Source: DATIXD01 sp035518875 (GTDB taxonomy: Bacteria > Pseudomonadota > Gammaproteobacteria > Methylococcales > Methylococcaceae). Taken from it: 10,673 nucleotides of DNA. Under the pieces are notes generated by a model, which was not told the DNA's origin, searched no databases, and worked only from the letters and a program-made list of their open reading frames with translations. Every line of letters begins with the position of its first letter. Positions within the stretch are counted from its first letter, which is position 1. A program made the translations under genes and the position numbers. Of the stretch, positions 1 to 7,496 are shown piece by piece. The stretch is taken from assembly GCA_035518875.1 (NCBI GenBank), contig DATIXD010000086.1, forward strand, positions 1 to 10,673. The letters run 5' to 3'.

Positions 1-276
1 GCCGCCCGCAACGCCGCCCAGCACCTGGGCCACGGTATGCGTGTCGCAGCGTCCCGAACCGACGCCGTAATCGCCATACTGATCCCGATAATGATCGTGG
101 TGGCTTTCCCGATAGTCGTCATCGTCGTCGTGGTGATGATGCTTGTGCTTATGCCGATAGCCATGGGCGGGCGCCCAATCCGGCGGGTCGGCAGATGCGA
201 TTACCGGGACAGACAATCCCAGCATGGCGAAAACCAGCAGAGTCGGAAGGAAAAGCGCGCTGTGAGGAGTAATCAT
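1..276 (-). CDS. Exported His/Asp-rich glycine-zipper protein (C-terminus beyond window)
   Basis: This is the first 92 residues of a minus-strand gene that runs off the left edge. Residues 1-29 read as a Sec signal peptide: a hydrophobic core around LLVFAMLGLSVPV, with likely cleavage after ASA at 27-29. Residues 38-62 are extremely rich in His and Asp (HKHKHHHHDDDDD, then more HH and DH pairs), which suggests metal binding in the periplasm or at the outer membrane. From Cys77 the sequence GRCDTHTVAQVLGGVAGG matches the opening of a glycine-zipper 2TM (Rick_17kDa_Anti type) domain. The ATG at 274-276 has an AGAGG ribosome site 6 nt upstream. The gene is divergent from fhs across a 221-nt shared upstream region. 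The family is recognised with good confidence; the cellular role is unknown, and metal binding is inferred from composition only. Confidence 0.75.
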   Translation of the reverse strand, partial: MITPHSALFLPTLLVFAMLGLSVPVIASADPPDWAPAHGYRHKHKHHHHDDDDDYRESHHDHYRDQYGDYGVGSGRCDTHTVAQVLGGVAGG

Positions 277-497
277 GAATGCCTCTATGAGCTAATGACG
301 GTGAACTGAGTTTAGAGCAATCTCCTTGCCATGGGCAGGCGCCGATGTCCCCTATCTTCGCCGCGGCGTAAACTCCGCTCGGTATGCTGTATTGATACGG
401 CCAAGTTGTTAATATGCGCAAATTTCAATCCTTCATCCGCGCCGATTTTCTTGCGTCCCTTGCTTAACGCAGGGCTCTCTTTCAACGAGGAATATCC
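277..497. promoter_or_regulatory. Divergent upstream region of the glycine-zipper gene and fhs
   Basis: This 221-nt gap separates two divergent starts and must hold both promoters. On the fhs side an AT-rich patch (TTGATA near 391, then TAATAT near 409) resembles sigma70 elements, but the 12-nt spacing is too short to call a promoter. No convincing riboswitch or operator repeat was seen. Confidence 0.4.
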
Positions 498-2171
498 ATG
501 TCCGACATCGAAATCGCACAACAAGCCCAGATGAAGCCGATCATCAAGCTGGCCGAGGAAAGGCTGGGCATAGCCGCGGAGCATCTCGACCCTTACGGCC
601 ATTTCAAGGCCAAGCTGTCGCTGGATTACATCGCCGACCTCCAGGACAGGCCCGACGGCAAGCTGATCCTGGTCACCGCCATCAGTCCGACGCCGGCGGG
701 CGAGGGCAAGACGACGACGACGGTGGGTTTGGGCGATGCGCTCAACCGAATCGGCAAGAAAGCCATGATCTGTTTGCGCGAGCCCGCCTTGGGCCCCTGT
801 TTCGGCGTCAAGGGTGGCGCCGCCGGCGGCGGTCGTGCGCAGGTAGTGCCCATGGAAGACATCAACCTGCATTTCACGGGCGATTTCCACGCAGTCGGGG
901 TCGCCCATAATTTGTTGTCGGCGATGATCGACAACCACATCCACCACGGCAATGCGCTCAACCTGGACTTGCGCCAGATCCACTGGAAGCGCGTCATGGA
1001 CATGAACGACCGAGCGCTGCGCGAGATCGTCGTGGCCCTGGGCGGAACCGCCAACGGCTTCCCGCGCCAAGACGGCTTCGACATCATCGCAGCCTCCGAG
1101 GTCATGGCCATCCTATGTTTGTCCAACTCCCTGAAAGAGCTGAAGGAACGCCTGGGCAGCATCCTGGTAGGCTACACTCGCGGCGAGAACAGGCCGGTCT
1201 TCGCCCGCGAGCTCAATGCCCACGGCGCCATGGCGGCGCTGCTTAAGGAAGCGCTGCGCCCCAACCTGGTCCAGACCCTGGAAAACAACCCGGTGCTGGT
1301 CCACGGGGGCCCCTTCGCCAACATTGCCCATGGCTGCAACACCATGATCGCCACGAAGACGGCGCTGAAAATGGCCGATTACGTCGTCACCGAGGCGGGT
1401 TTTGGCGCGGATCTAGGGGCCGAGAAGTTCATCGACATCAAGTGCCGCAAGGCCGGCATCCAGCCCGACGCGGTGGTGCTGGTCGCCACCGTGCGCGCGC
1501 TCAAGTCCCATGGCGGCATACCGGTGAAGGAGCTGACACAGGAGAACCTGCAAGCCCTGGAAGCGGGTTTCGTCAATCTGGCGCGGCATCTGCACAATGT
1601 ACGTGAGCGATTCGGCCTGCCCTGCGTGGTCGCGATCAACCATTTCACCTCGGACACCGACGCCGAGATCGCCCTGCTCAAGAAGAGGGTCGAGGAGTTG
1701 GGCTCCAAAGCCATCATCTGCAAGCACTGGGCGGAAGGCGGCAAGGGCGCCGAAGAACTGGCCGGGGAAGTCCTGCAATCGCTGGAAAGCGCGCAGTCCA
1801 ATTTCCGCTTCTTATACGACGAACACGCACCGCTGTGGGACAAGATCAAGGCCGTCGCCACCAAGATTTACGGAGCAGCCGACATCAGTGCCGACATCAA
1901 GGCGCGCCAGCAACTGGCGCAATTGAGCGAGGAATACAGCCACTTCCCGGTCTGCATCGCCAAGACCCAGTATTCCTTCTCCAATGACCCCAACCTCAAG
2001 GGCGCGCCCACCGGTCACGTGCTGTCGATCCGCGAGGTGCGGCCGGCCCACGGCGCCGAATTCGTCGTCGCCATCTGCGGCAACATGATGACCATGCCCG
2101 GCCTGCCCAAGGTACCGGCTGCCGAGCAAATCGACATCGATGATCGGGGCAAGATCAGCGGCCTGTTCTGA
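498..2171 (+). CDS. fhs: Formate--tetrahydrofolate ligase
   Basis: This 557-residue cytoplasmic enzyme joins formate to tetrahydrofolate with ATP hydrolysis, giving 10-formyl-THF for one-carbon metabolism, and its length is normal for the family. The ATP-binding loop TPAGEGKTTTT lies at residues 65-75. The first family signature, GVKGGAAGGG, is at 103-112 and is followed by EDINLHFTGDFHA at 120-132. The second signature, VATVRALKSHGG, is at 329-340. Residue 113, after the first signature, is Arg, where the textbook motif has an aromatic residue. The ATG at 498 has a GAGG ribosome site 7 nt upstream and sits in a strongly GC-rich frame. It is transcribed alone, divergently from the glycine-zipper gene. 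In methylotrophs this enzyme (also called FtfL) links formate to the folate pool; that context is possible here but not shown. Confidence 0.97.
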   Translation: MSDIEIAQQAQMKPIIKLAEERLGIAAEHLDPYGHFKAKLSLDYIADLQDRPDGKLILVTAISPTPAGEGKTTTTVGLGDALNRIGKKAMICLREPALGPCFGVKGGAAGGGRAQVVPMEDINLHFTGDFHAVGVAHNLLSAMIDNHIHHGNALNLDLRQIHWKRVMDMNDRALREIVVALGGTANGFPRQDGFDIIAASEVMAILCLSNSLKELKERLGSILVGYTRGENRPVFARELNAHGAMAALLKEALRPNLVQTLENNPVLVHGGPFANIAHGCNTMIATKTALKMADYVVTEAGFGADLGAEKFIDIKCRKAGIQPDAVVLVATVRALKSHGGIPVKELTQENLQALEAGFVNLARHLHNVRERFGLPCVVAINHFTSDTDAEIALLKKRVEELGSKAIICKHWAEGGKGAEELAGEVLQSLESAQSNFRFLYDEHAPLWDKIKAVATKIYGAADISADIKARQQLAQLSEEYSHFPVCIAKTQYSFSNDPNLKGAPTGHVLSIREVRPAHGAEFVVAICGNMMTMPGLPKVPAAEQIDIDDRGKISGLF

Positions 2172-2312
2172 CGAAAATAGGATGGCCGATGAAAAGCACC
2201 ACCCCAGGGAGCCAGGATGGTCCGCTTCGCTGCGACCGATTGCTCAGGCCGGGTCAAAGATGGCGGCCGAATGAAATCCGAATGAGCGGAACGCTGGGGC
2301 GGGATTTTGGGT

Positions 2313-2549
2313 TCAAATCTTGCTGTGGGTCCCATCGCAAAAGGGTTTGTGCTGAGTGTGCTTGCAACCGCAGAGCCAAATCTTTTTCTTTTCCGTCAGT
2401 TCCAACGCCATCGGCGTGAATTCTGTGCCTTTGTGGGAGCCGTCGCAGAACGGCTGGTTGGCCGAACGGCCGCAGGCGCACCACCAGTACTTCCCGGGTT
2501 CGAGTTCAAGTCCGTAAGGGGCTTTCTGCGGGCTAATGGGTTCGCTCAT
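2313..2549 (-). CDS. Small protein with two CDGSH iron-sulfur motifs
   Basis: This 78-residue soluble protein carries two complete CDGSH motifs of the form CxCx2(S/T)x3PxCDG(S/T)H: CACGRSANQPFCDGSH and, later, CGCKHTQHKPFCDGTH. Each motif of this type normally binds one [2Fe-2S] cluster through three Cys and one His, so two clusters per chain are expected. Short tandem-motif CDGSH proteins of this length are common in bacteria, and their redox or Fe-S role is poorly defined. The start chosen is the ATG at 2547-2549 because it has an AGGAG ribosome site 7 nt upstream and gives the family's usual N-terminus (MSEPISPQKAPYGLEL). A longer frame reaching 2588 lacks this support. It stands alone, convergent with fhs, with no strong terminator seen between them. 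Confidence 0.93.
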   Translation of the reverse strand: MSEPISPQKAPYGLELEPGKYWWCACGRSANQPFCDGSHKGTEFTPMALELTEKKKIWLCGCKHTQHKPFCDGTHSKI

Positions 2550-2714
2550 GGGAGGACTCCTGATGAGAAAGCTTTTTGGGTTTGCCAAAACGGCGGATTT
2601 TCGCTTGCCGATATCTTCTGGCTTTACATCTTAGCGCGTATAAACGGAGGCGAGGATATGAACGTCCAATGACCTGATTTCATATTACCTCAGGCTGGCC
2701 AGGAAGGAAATTGG

Positions 2715-2734
2715 TCGGTTAACGTCAGAACCGA
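2715..2734 (-). terminator. Weak hairpin downstream of the HDOD gene
   Basis: A perfect 6-bp inverted repeat, TCGGTT/AACCGA, with an 8-nt loop lies about 70 nt past the HDOD stop codon, in the 254-nt gap before the CDGSH gene. On the minus strand it is followed by CCAATTTCC, not a clean T-run. It is at best a weak terminator or an mRNA 3' end structure. Nothing else recognisable was seen in 2550-2803. Confidence 0.25.
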
Positions 2735-2803
2735 TCATCAGGCGTTCTCCGTTTTCCTTCGGCGGGTCGACATCTCTAACGAACTACTCATGCGCCCTTG
2801 GAA

Positions 2804-3634
2804 TTATCCCTTCATCAAGATGAGCGCGCCTTCGAGAATTCGCTCTGCTTCTTTTGTCAGGGCGGCCAAAGCGTCATTATGGAGACCCATACGTGTCCTT
2901 GCTTCCTCAACGCAATAGGCCCGATCATCCTCTATCAGGGTCTGGTGAGACAACAAATTAGCGCTGTATATGACATCCTGAAGAATGGTTTCCAATGCGG
3001 ATTTAACTGGGTCGTGGTGATGGCTTATGGCTTGGCTGATTTCCAATGGAAAATTCCAGTGGCTGACGAGTTTGGCGCCGATCATCGGGTGATCAAGTCC
3101 GAAAATCTGAGCCTCAGCCGCCAATAAGCCCATTCCTTCCATCACCAGTTGTTGCACACGGCTAAAGCCGTCCGGGAAATTGATCACCAAGACCAATGTA
3201 CCAATATCGTGTAATAATCCAGCGATGAAGGCGATCCCTTCGTTTAACCCGGCATGCTTTGCCAATAGTCTTGCCCAAACACCGGTGCTAATACTGTGTC
3301 GCCAAAATCCCGCTTGATCGAATTGTTCCGGTATCATTTCAAACGCTTTGATTACGCCGGCCGCGATCACCAATCCGCGCAAGGTATTAAACCCGAGTAT
3401 CGTTATCGCTTGCTCAATGGACCTAATCCGACTGGAAAAGCCAAAAAATGGCGAATTAGCAACCCGCATTACCCGCGCCACCAATGCCTGGTCTTGCGAG
3501 ATCTTGCTTCCGAACTCGGAAACCTTAATCTGGTCATTGTTCATGCTTTCGATGATTTCCATTAGCAGTGCCGGCAGCGACGGCAATATCCGGACTTCAT
3601 CGAGCACCTTGTCAATATTTCTTGATAGAGTCAT
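2804..3634 (-). CDS. HDOD domain signalling protein
   Basis: This 276-residue cytoplasmic protein consists almost entirely of one HDOD domain, an HD-related helical domain used in bacterial signalling and often found next to c-di-GMP genes. Visible landmarks are the N-terminal LPSLPALLMEII (17-28), the region SQDQALVARVMRVANSPFF (46-64), WRHS (111-114), GLLHDIG (139-145), DHPMIGAKL (181-189) and the HHH cluster at 205-207. The HD pair at 142-143 is kept. Even so, HDOD proteins are not generally established as phosphohydrolases and are usually thought to work by protein contact, so no enzymatic activity is claimed. The ATG at 3632-3634 lies 34 nt after the stop of the GGDEF-EAL gene, with only a weak purine-rich stretch upstream. 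This suggests co-transcription, with HDOD as a downstream partner of the c-di-GMP protein. There is no other output domain. Confidence 0.93.
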   Translation of the reverse strand: MTLSRNIDKVLDEVRILPSLPALLMEIIESMNNDQIKVSEFGSKISQDQALVARVMRVANSPFFGFSSRIRSIEQAITILGFNTLRGLVIAAGVIKAFEMIPEQFDQAGFWRHSISTGVWARLLAKHAGLNEGIAFIAGLLHDIGTLVLVINFPDGFSRVQQLVMEGMGLLAAEAQIFGLDHPMIGAKLVSHWNFPLEISQAISHHHDPVKSALETILQDVIYSANLLSHQTLIEDDRAYCVEEARTRMGLHNDALAALTKEAERILEGALILMKG

Positions 3635-3668
3635 CCGACTTTCGTTTCTTGTTCTGAATTAGCCTAAA

Positions 3669-6600
3669 TTATTCTACCGGTGTAATCGCCAGCAATATCC
3701 CTTTTGAGCGGCAGTGCTTGCCGAGTCGGCGACAAATCGCGTGAACCGTTTTGTTATGGGGCAACACCACCAACTGGCGACTACACGGGCCCCTCTCCAG
3801 AGTTTCATTGAGGCACTCAACCAATGGAGAGGGAAGCCGATCCATCGCCATAGTACCTGATAGGGGAATGTCCGCTTCAGTGGAGAACATCTCCTCAGCG
3901 GCCTGGTTGACCATGACGATAAGCCCCGTTTCGTCCACACCGATGACACCCACAGGCAACTGTTCAATAATCTCCTGAGATATCTTCAGGACTTCGATGC
4001 TTTGCTCAAGGTTGCATGTCCTTTCATCAACACGCTGCTCCAGCGCCCTGTTGATCTCGGAGAGTTCCTGATTGGCCCGTTCTATCTCTAGGGTGAGGGC
4101 GCGGTTTTTCTGCTCCAGCTCATAATGTCGGAATGCTTCGTCGATGTCCGCGCGCAGCAAATCGTCTTGCCAGGGTTTGCTCAGAAACTTATGTATGGCC
4201 CCATGATTGATGGCGTTGGCCACTGCCATCCATTCGGTAGACTCTGAAAGCATGATGCGCATGGTTTGCGGATAGATTTCTTTCACCCGCCCCAAAAAGT
4301 CTTCGCCGCTCATCCCTGGCATGCTTTGATTCGAAATGATGACGGCTGCGTGGCTGGTGGCTAGCAGTTCCAGTCCCTCCCTGCCGGTCGACGCCGAAAG
4401 AACATGGTATCCGTCGGGATCTAGGAGGCGTCTTAGTCCGGCGATGACGTTCGGATCATTGTCTACGACCAGAAGTGTGCGCTTCCGATCATCGGTAACC
4501 CGTGCACTGTTGAGTTTCAACCCTCCGAATTCGCGAAGTAGCTTGCCGAACTCCTCGGCCTGAAGCGGCCGACTCACGTAGTAGCCCTGCACCTCATCGC
4601 AATGGCGGCTTGCCAGAAACCGGAGTTGCCCCTCGGTTTCAACCCCTTCCGCCACGACTCTCATGCGCAATTCGTGGGCCATGCTGATTATCGACCGGGC
4701 AAGCGCCGTCGCATGGGCATCCGTGGTAATGTCAGCTACGAATGAACGGTCGATTTTGACAGAAGTAAGCGGAAAACGATTGAGATAACCTAGCGCCGAG
4801 TAACCGGTGCCAAAGTCGTCGAGCGAAAGGTGCACTCCCAATCTCCGAAGCCGGTTGAGCGTTGCAGCGGAAGTTTCGGCGTTCTGGATCAGCATACTTT
4901 CGGTAAGCTCCAGTTCTAGCAAAGAGGGGTGCATACCGACGCCGCTTAAAATTCGCTCGATGGATTCGGCCAAGCCATCGTAGACAAGTTGGCGTGCCGA
5001 AAGATTGACCGCAATCCGTAGTTTCGGAAACCCGGTTCGCTGCCAAGCGACAGCTTGTCGGCAGGCGGTTTCCATTACCCATTTGCCGAGTTTGACAATG
5101 ACACCGGTCTCCTCGGCTATCGGGATAAATTCTCCGGGAGGGATTAATCCTTTTTGAGGATGGTTCCAGCGAACCAGCGCTTCGGCCCCGCAGATCTGGC
5201 CGGATTCGGTATCTACCTTGGGTTGGTAGTACACAACGAATTCGCCACGTTTGAGCGCCTGCTGCAATTGGCTCTCGACAAACAACCGCTGAACCGCCAC
5301 GGCATTCATTTCGCCGGCAAAGAATTGAGCTCTGTTCTTGCCCAAGTCCTTGGCCCGATACATAGCGGTGTCGGCGTTTTTGAGCAGCGACTGCACATCG
5401 TGGCCGTCTTTCGGGTACACACTGATGCCGATGCTCGCAGTTACCGTCAGCTCATGCCCGTCAATGTGAAAAGGCCGTTCCAAGGCAGCAAGAATCTTCC
5501 GGGAAATTCGCGAAATGTCATCCATTCTGGAGATTCCGTTCAGCAGAATGATGAATTCATCCCCGCCCAGGCGAGCCACGGTGTCGACGTCGCGCACGCA
5601 GCCCATCAGCCTGCCGGCGGCGGTTCGTAGCACCGAATCACCGATGTGGTGCCCCAAGCTATCATTGATATTTCTGAAGCGATCGAGATCGACAAGCATG
5701 AGCGCTAACAAGCCGCCCTGCCGGGAGACGTGCGCTATGCCCTGGTTTGTCCGATCCTGCAACAGCGTTCTGTTCGGTAGATTCGTCAGTTCATCGTGAG
5801 TAGCACAATAGGTAAGCTTGTTCTCCGCTTGGCGGTGCTGAGTGATGTCCAACATAAACCCGCGGAGGGCGGAAACCTTCCCTTCACGGTTGCGCACTAT
5901 ATTTATGCGTTCCCGAACCCACACGATCCGCCCTTCCGCCGCGCGGACGCGATAATCGAGTTCGTGGTCTCTTCCCGCAGCTGTCTCGGCTAGTCGGTAG
6001 GAAACCGTGGACTGGCGGTCTTCTTCCAAGATGATGTCGCGCCAGAAGTGGGGATCGTCCAACCATTGCTGCGGCTGATAGCCGAGCATGATCAGCGACT
6101 GATCGCTGACAAACGTATATCGCGCCGCATCGACATCAACTTCCCAGATAATGGCGTCGATGCCTTGCACCAGGCCTCGAATATGCTTTTCCAGGTGGAA
6201 AATCGTCTGCTTATCCGCATGAATGTAGGTGTCTATGGCCAACCCCATGTCGAAAAACATGACCTTCAGGAAGGCCTCGAACATAGGCAGGAGCTTTTCC
6301 TCGTTCTCGCCAAAATGGCGGTAGAGGAGCGGCAGAAGGCTGCACAGGTACTTGCGGTAAGCGCCTATGTACCACTTGGGTTCCAAACCTGCGCGCTGAT
6401 GGCTCAGACCGACTCCCAGGCGATTGAGCACATAGTCAAAACCGTAGTCACCAGACGTCAGAAGGTTGAAATACTCGGTCTGAGTCCGCATGAGAGCTTC
6501 CCTCCGCTGTCCCTCGGGAAGCAAGGCGCGCACCTCCGCGAATCCGTCCAGGTGAGCGTAAAAACTCTCTACGAATGCGTTCTGATGGGAGAGAAGAGGA

Positions 6601-6767
6601 CCGCGCGCCTCGAGGAGCAGTTGCTCATCGGCTGCGGTGAGTTCGAGAAATGCTTTGCGCCGGGCGGCTTCGGCATCGTCGATACCGATCTCCGCCGCCA
6701 TTTCAGTGATGTCTAAGATGCTTTGCAAACCGTGCGTCCCCCCAACGACCCTATTGAAATCGGGCAC
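3669..6767 (-). CDS. Protoglobin-PAS-GGDEF-EAL-receiver-PAS c-di-GMP signalling protein
   Basis: This 1032-residue cytoplasmic protein predicts both synthesis and breakdown of c-di-GMP. A protoglobin (globin-coupled sensor) domain covers about residues 40-190, with the haem-ligand His at 123 in SHQRAGLEPKWYIGAY. A PAS domain spans 198-315. GGDEF spans 318-485, with GGDEF at 401-405 and an intact RxxD inhibitory site at 392-395. EAL spans 495-745, with E529 (EAL), N588, E623 (ELTES), D650-D651 (DDFGTGYS), K671, E707 (EGVE) and Q727, so it looks active. A receiver domain at 763-880 has Asn813 in place of the phospho-acceptor Asp. A coiled coil (about 883-925) and a terminal PAS (930-1032) follow. 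The longest frame starts at GTG 6767 without a clear ribosome site. ATG at 6701 (residue 23) gives a more typical globin-sensor N-terminus and is a serious alternative. It lies between the ANTAR regulator and HDOD genes. Confidence 0.95.
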   Translation of the reverse strand: MPDFNRVVGGTHGLQSILDITEMAAEIGIDDAEAARRKAFLELTAADEQLLLEARGPLLSHQNAFVESFYAHLDGFAEVRALLPEGQRREALMRTQTEYFNLLTSGDYGFDYVLNRLGVGLSHQRAGLEPKWYIGAYRKYLCSLLPLLYRHFGENEEKLLPMFEAFLKVMFFDMGLAIDTYIHADKQTIFHLEKHIRGLVQGIDAIIWEVDVDAARYTFVSDQSLIMLGYQPQQWLDDPHFWRDIILEEDRQSTVSYRLAETAAGRDHELDYRVRAAEGRIVWVRERINIVRNREGKVSALRGFMLDITQHRQAENKLTYCATHDELTNLPNRTLLQDRTNQGIAHVSRQGGLLALMLVDLDRFRNINDSLGHHIGDSVLRTAAGRLMGCVRDVDTVARLGGDEFIILLNGISRMDDISRISRKILAALERPFHIDGHELTVTASIGISVYPKDGHDVQSLLKNADTAMYRAKDLGKNRAQFFAGEMNAVAVQRLFVESQLQQALKRGEFVVYYQPKVDTESGQICGAEALVRWNHPQKGLIPPGEFIPIAEETGVIVKLGKWVMETACRQAVAWQRTGFPKLRIAVNLSARQLVYDGLAESIERILSGVGMHPSLLELELTESMLIQNAETSAATLNRLRRLGVHLSLDDFGTGYSALGYLNRFPLTSVKIDRSFVADITTDAHATALARSIISMAHELRMRVVAEGVETEGQLRFLASRHCDEVQGYYVSRPLQAEEFGKLLREFGGLKLNSARVTDDRKRTLLVVDNDPNVIAGLRRLLDPDGYHVLSASTGREGLELLATSHAAVIISNQSMPGMSGEDFLGRVKEIYPQTMRIMLSESTEWMAVANAINHGAIHKFLSKPWQDDLLRADIDEAFRHYELEQKNRALTLEIERANQELSEINRALEQRVDERTCNLEQSIEVLKISQEIIEQLPVGVIGVDETGLIVMVNQAAEEMFSTEADIPLSGTMAMDRLPSPLVECLNETLERGPCSRQLVVLPHNKTVHAICRRLGKHCRSKGILLAITPVE

Positions 6768-6775
6768 CGTTATAG

Positions 6776-6796
6776 GGCAACGGGGTTCGGGTTGCC
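6776..6796 (-). promoter_or_regulatory. Hairpin just before the GTG start of the c-di-GMP gene
   Basis: A perfect 6-bp stem GGCAAC/GTTGCC with a 9-nt loop (CCGAACCCC on the minus strand) lies 8 nt upstream of the GTG at 6767. No T-run follows, so it is not an intrinsic terminator. It could cover the initiation region if GTG 6767 is used, or be a leader structure if ATG 6701 is the true start. The loop does not match the A-x-x-G hexaloop of known ANTAR target hairpins. Confidence 0.35.
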
Positions 6797-6863
6797 GATG
6801 ATTAGAAGCTTGAATCTACTCTTTGAAATGCTAAAAAGACATTCACACGCAGTTTAGCGCAAA

Positions 6864-7448
6864 TCAATTCTTCAAGGCGAGGTTAATCCTTTCTCCGTTG
6901 ATCAAGCGGTCACCCAACTCGATGATTTTGCAGCGGTGGCTGCGGGCATAGCGGCGCATGGCCTCGAATGCATCCGCGCGGCTAAGATGATGGCGTTCCA
7001 TGACGATCCCGATGGCTACATCGATTTCCCGATTCCGGTTGAGTGCCTCATTCAGATCGAAATTTTCCTGCGTCAGCTTAGAGAATTCGTCCGCGCGCGT
7101 CAGGGCCAGTTCGATGGCTGGAACGATGCGGGAAATTTCCAGCGGTTTGACGAGATAACCCAGAGCGCCGGTTTGCGCTGCTTCGGCCACGATGTCCTTG
7201 TCGCTCAGCGCGGTCAGAAAAATGAAGGGCACCTTAATTTCGCGCTTGAGAACCCGGGCGACCTCGATCCCGTTCAGTCCAGGCATGCTAATGTCCAAGA
7301 GCGCCAAATCCGGTCTTTCTCTTCTGGCAATACCGAGGGCGGGCTCCCCGCCATCCACCTGAAAAACTTCATAGCCAGCCCTACGCAAGCCAAGGTTAAT
7401 CGTCGCCAGTACAACCAAATCATCATCGACTACCAGAATTTTCGTCAT
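6864..7448 (-). CDS. Response regulator with receiver and ANTAR RNA-binding domain
   Basis: This 194-residue cytoplasmic regulator has a receiver domain at 1-120 with all key residues: D8/D9, phospho-acceptor D52 (LLDISMPG), T79 and K101. An ANTAR domain at about 125-186 includes IDVAIGIVMERHHLSRADAF and AMRRYARSHRCKIIELGDRL. ANTAR regulators such as AmiR, NasT and EutV bind paired hairpins in leader mRNA and prevent transcription termination. The size and layout match EutV/NasT-type proteins. The ATG at 7446-7448 follows the kinase stop by 48 nt, and the ribosome site is weak. HisKA_2 kinases such as EutW are known partners of ANTAR regulators, so the upstream kinase is the obvious phosphate donor. 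No ANTAR-type double hairpin was found in the leaders inspected here, so its RNA targets probably lie elsewhere. Confidence 0.95.
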   Translation of the reverse strand: MTKILVVDDDLVVLATINLGLRRAGYEVFQVDGGEPALGIARRERPDLALLDISMPGLNGIEVARVLKREIKVPFIFLTALSDKDIVAEAAQTGALGYLVKPLEISRIVPAIELALTRADEFSKLTQENFDLNEALNRNREIDVAIGIVMERHHLSRADAFEAMRRYARSHRCKIIELGDRLINGERINLALKN

Positions 7449-7496
7449 AGGGTCACAGCTAAAAGTAGGTTAAGGACTGCTTATCCATATCTGCGC

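Noticed and set aside
37..309. Plus-strand 90-codon frame at the left edge
   Set aside because: It is the complement of the His/Asp codons of the exported protein (long Val/Ile runs) and has no ribosome site.
312..1070. 252-codon open frame on the minus strand over fhs
   Set aside because: It is antisense to the first third of fhs, with Arg/Asp/Val-rich shadow composition and no domain.
6048..6716. 222-codon open frame on the plus strand
   Set aside because: It lies wholly antisense to the protoglobin and PAS coding region and shows no recognisable domain; it is a shadow of the GC-rich opposite frame.
6830..6858. GCTAAA/TTTAGC inverted repeat after the ANTAR gene as a terminator
   Set aside because: The stem is 6 bp, AT-rich, with a 17-nt loop and no useful T-run placement.
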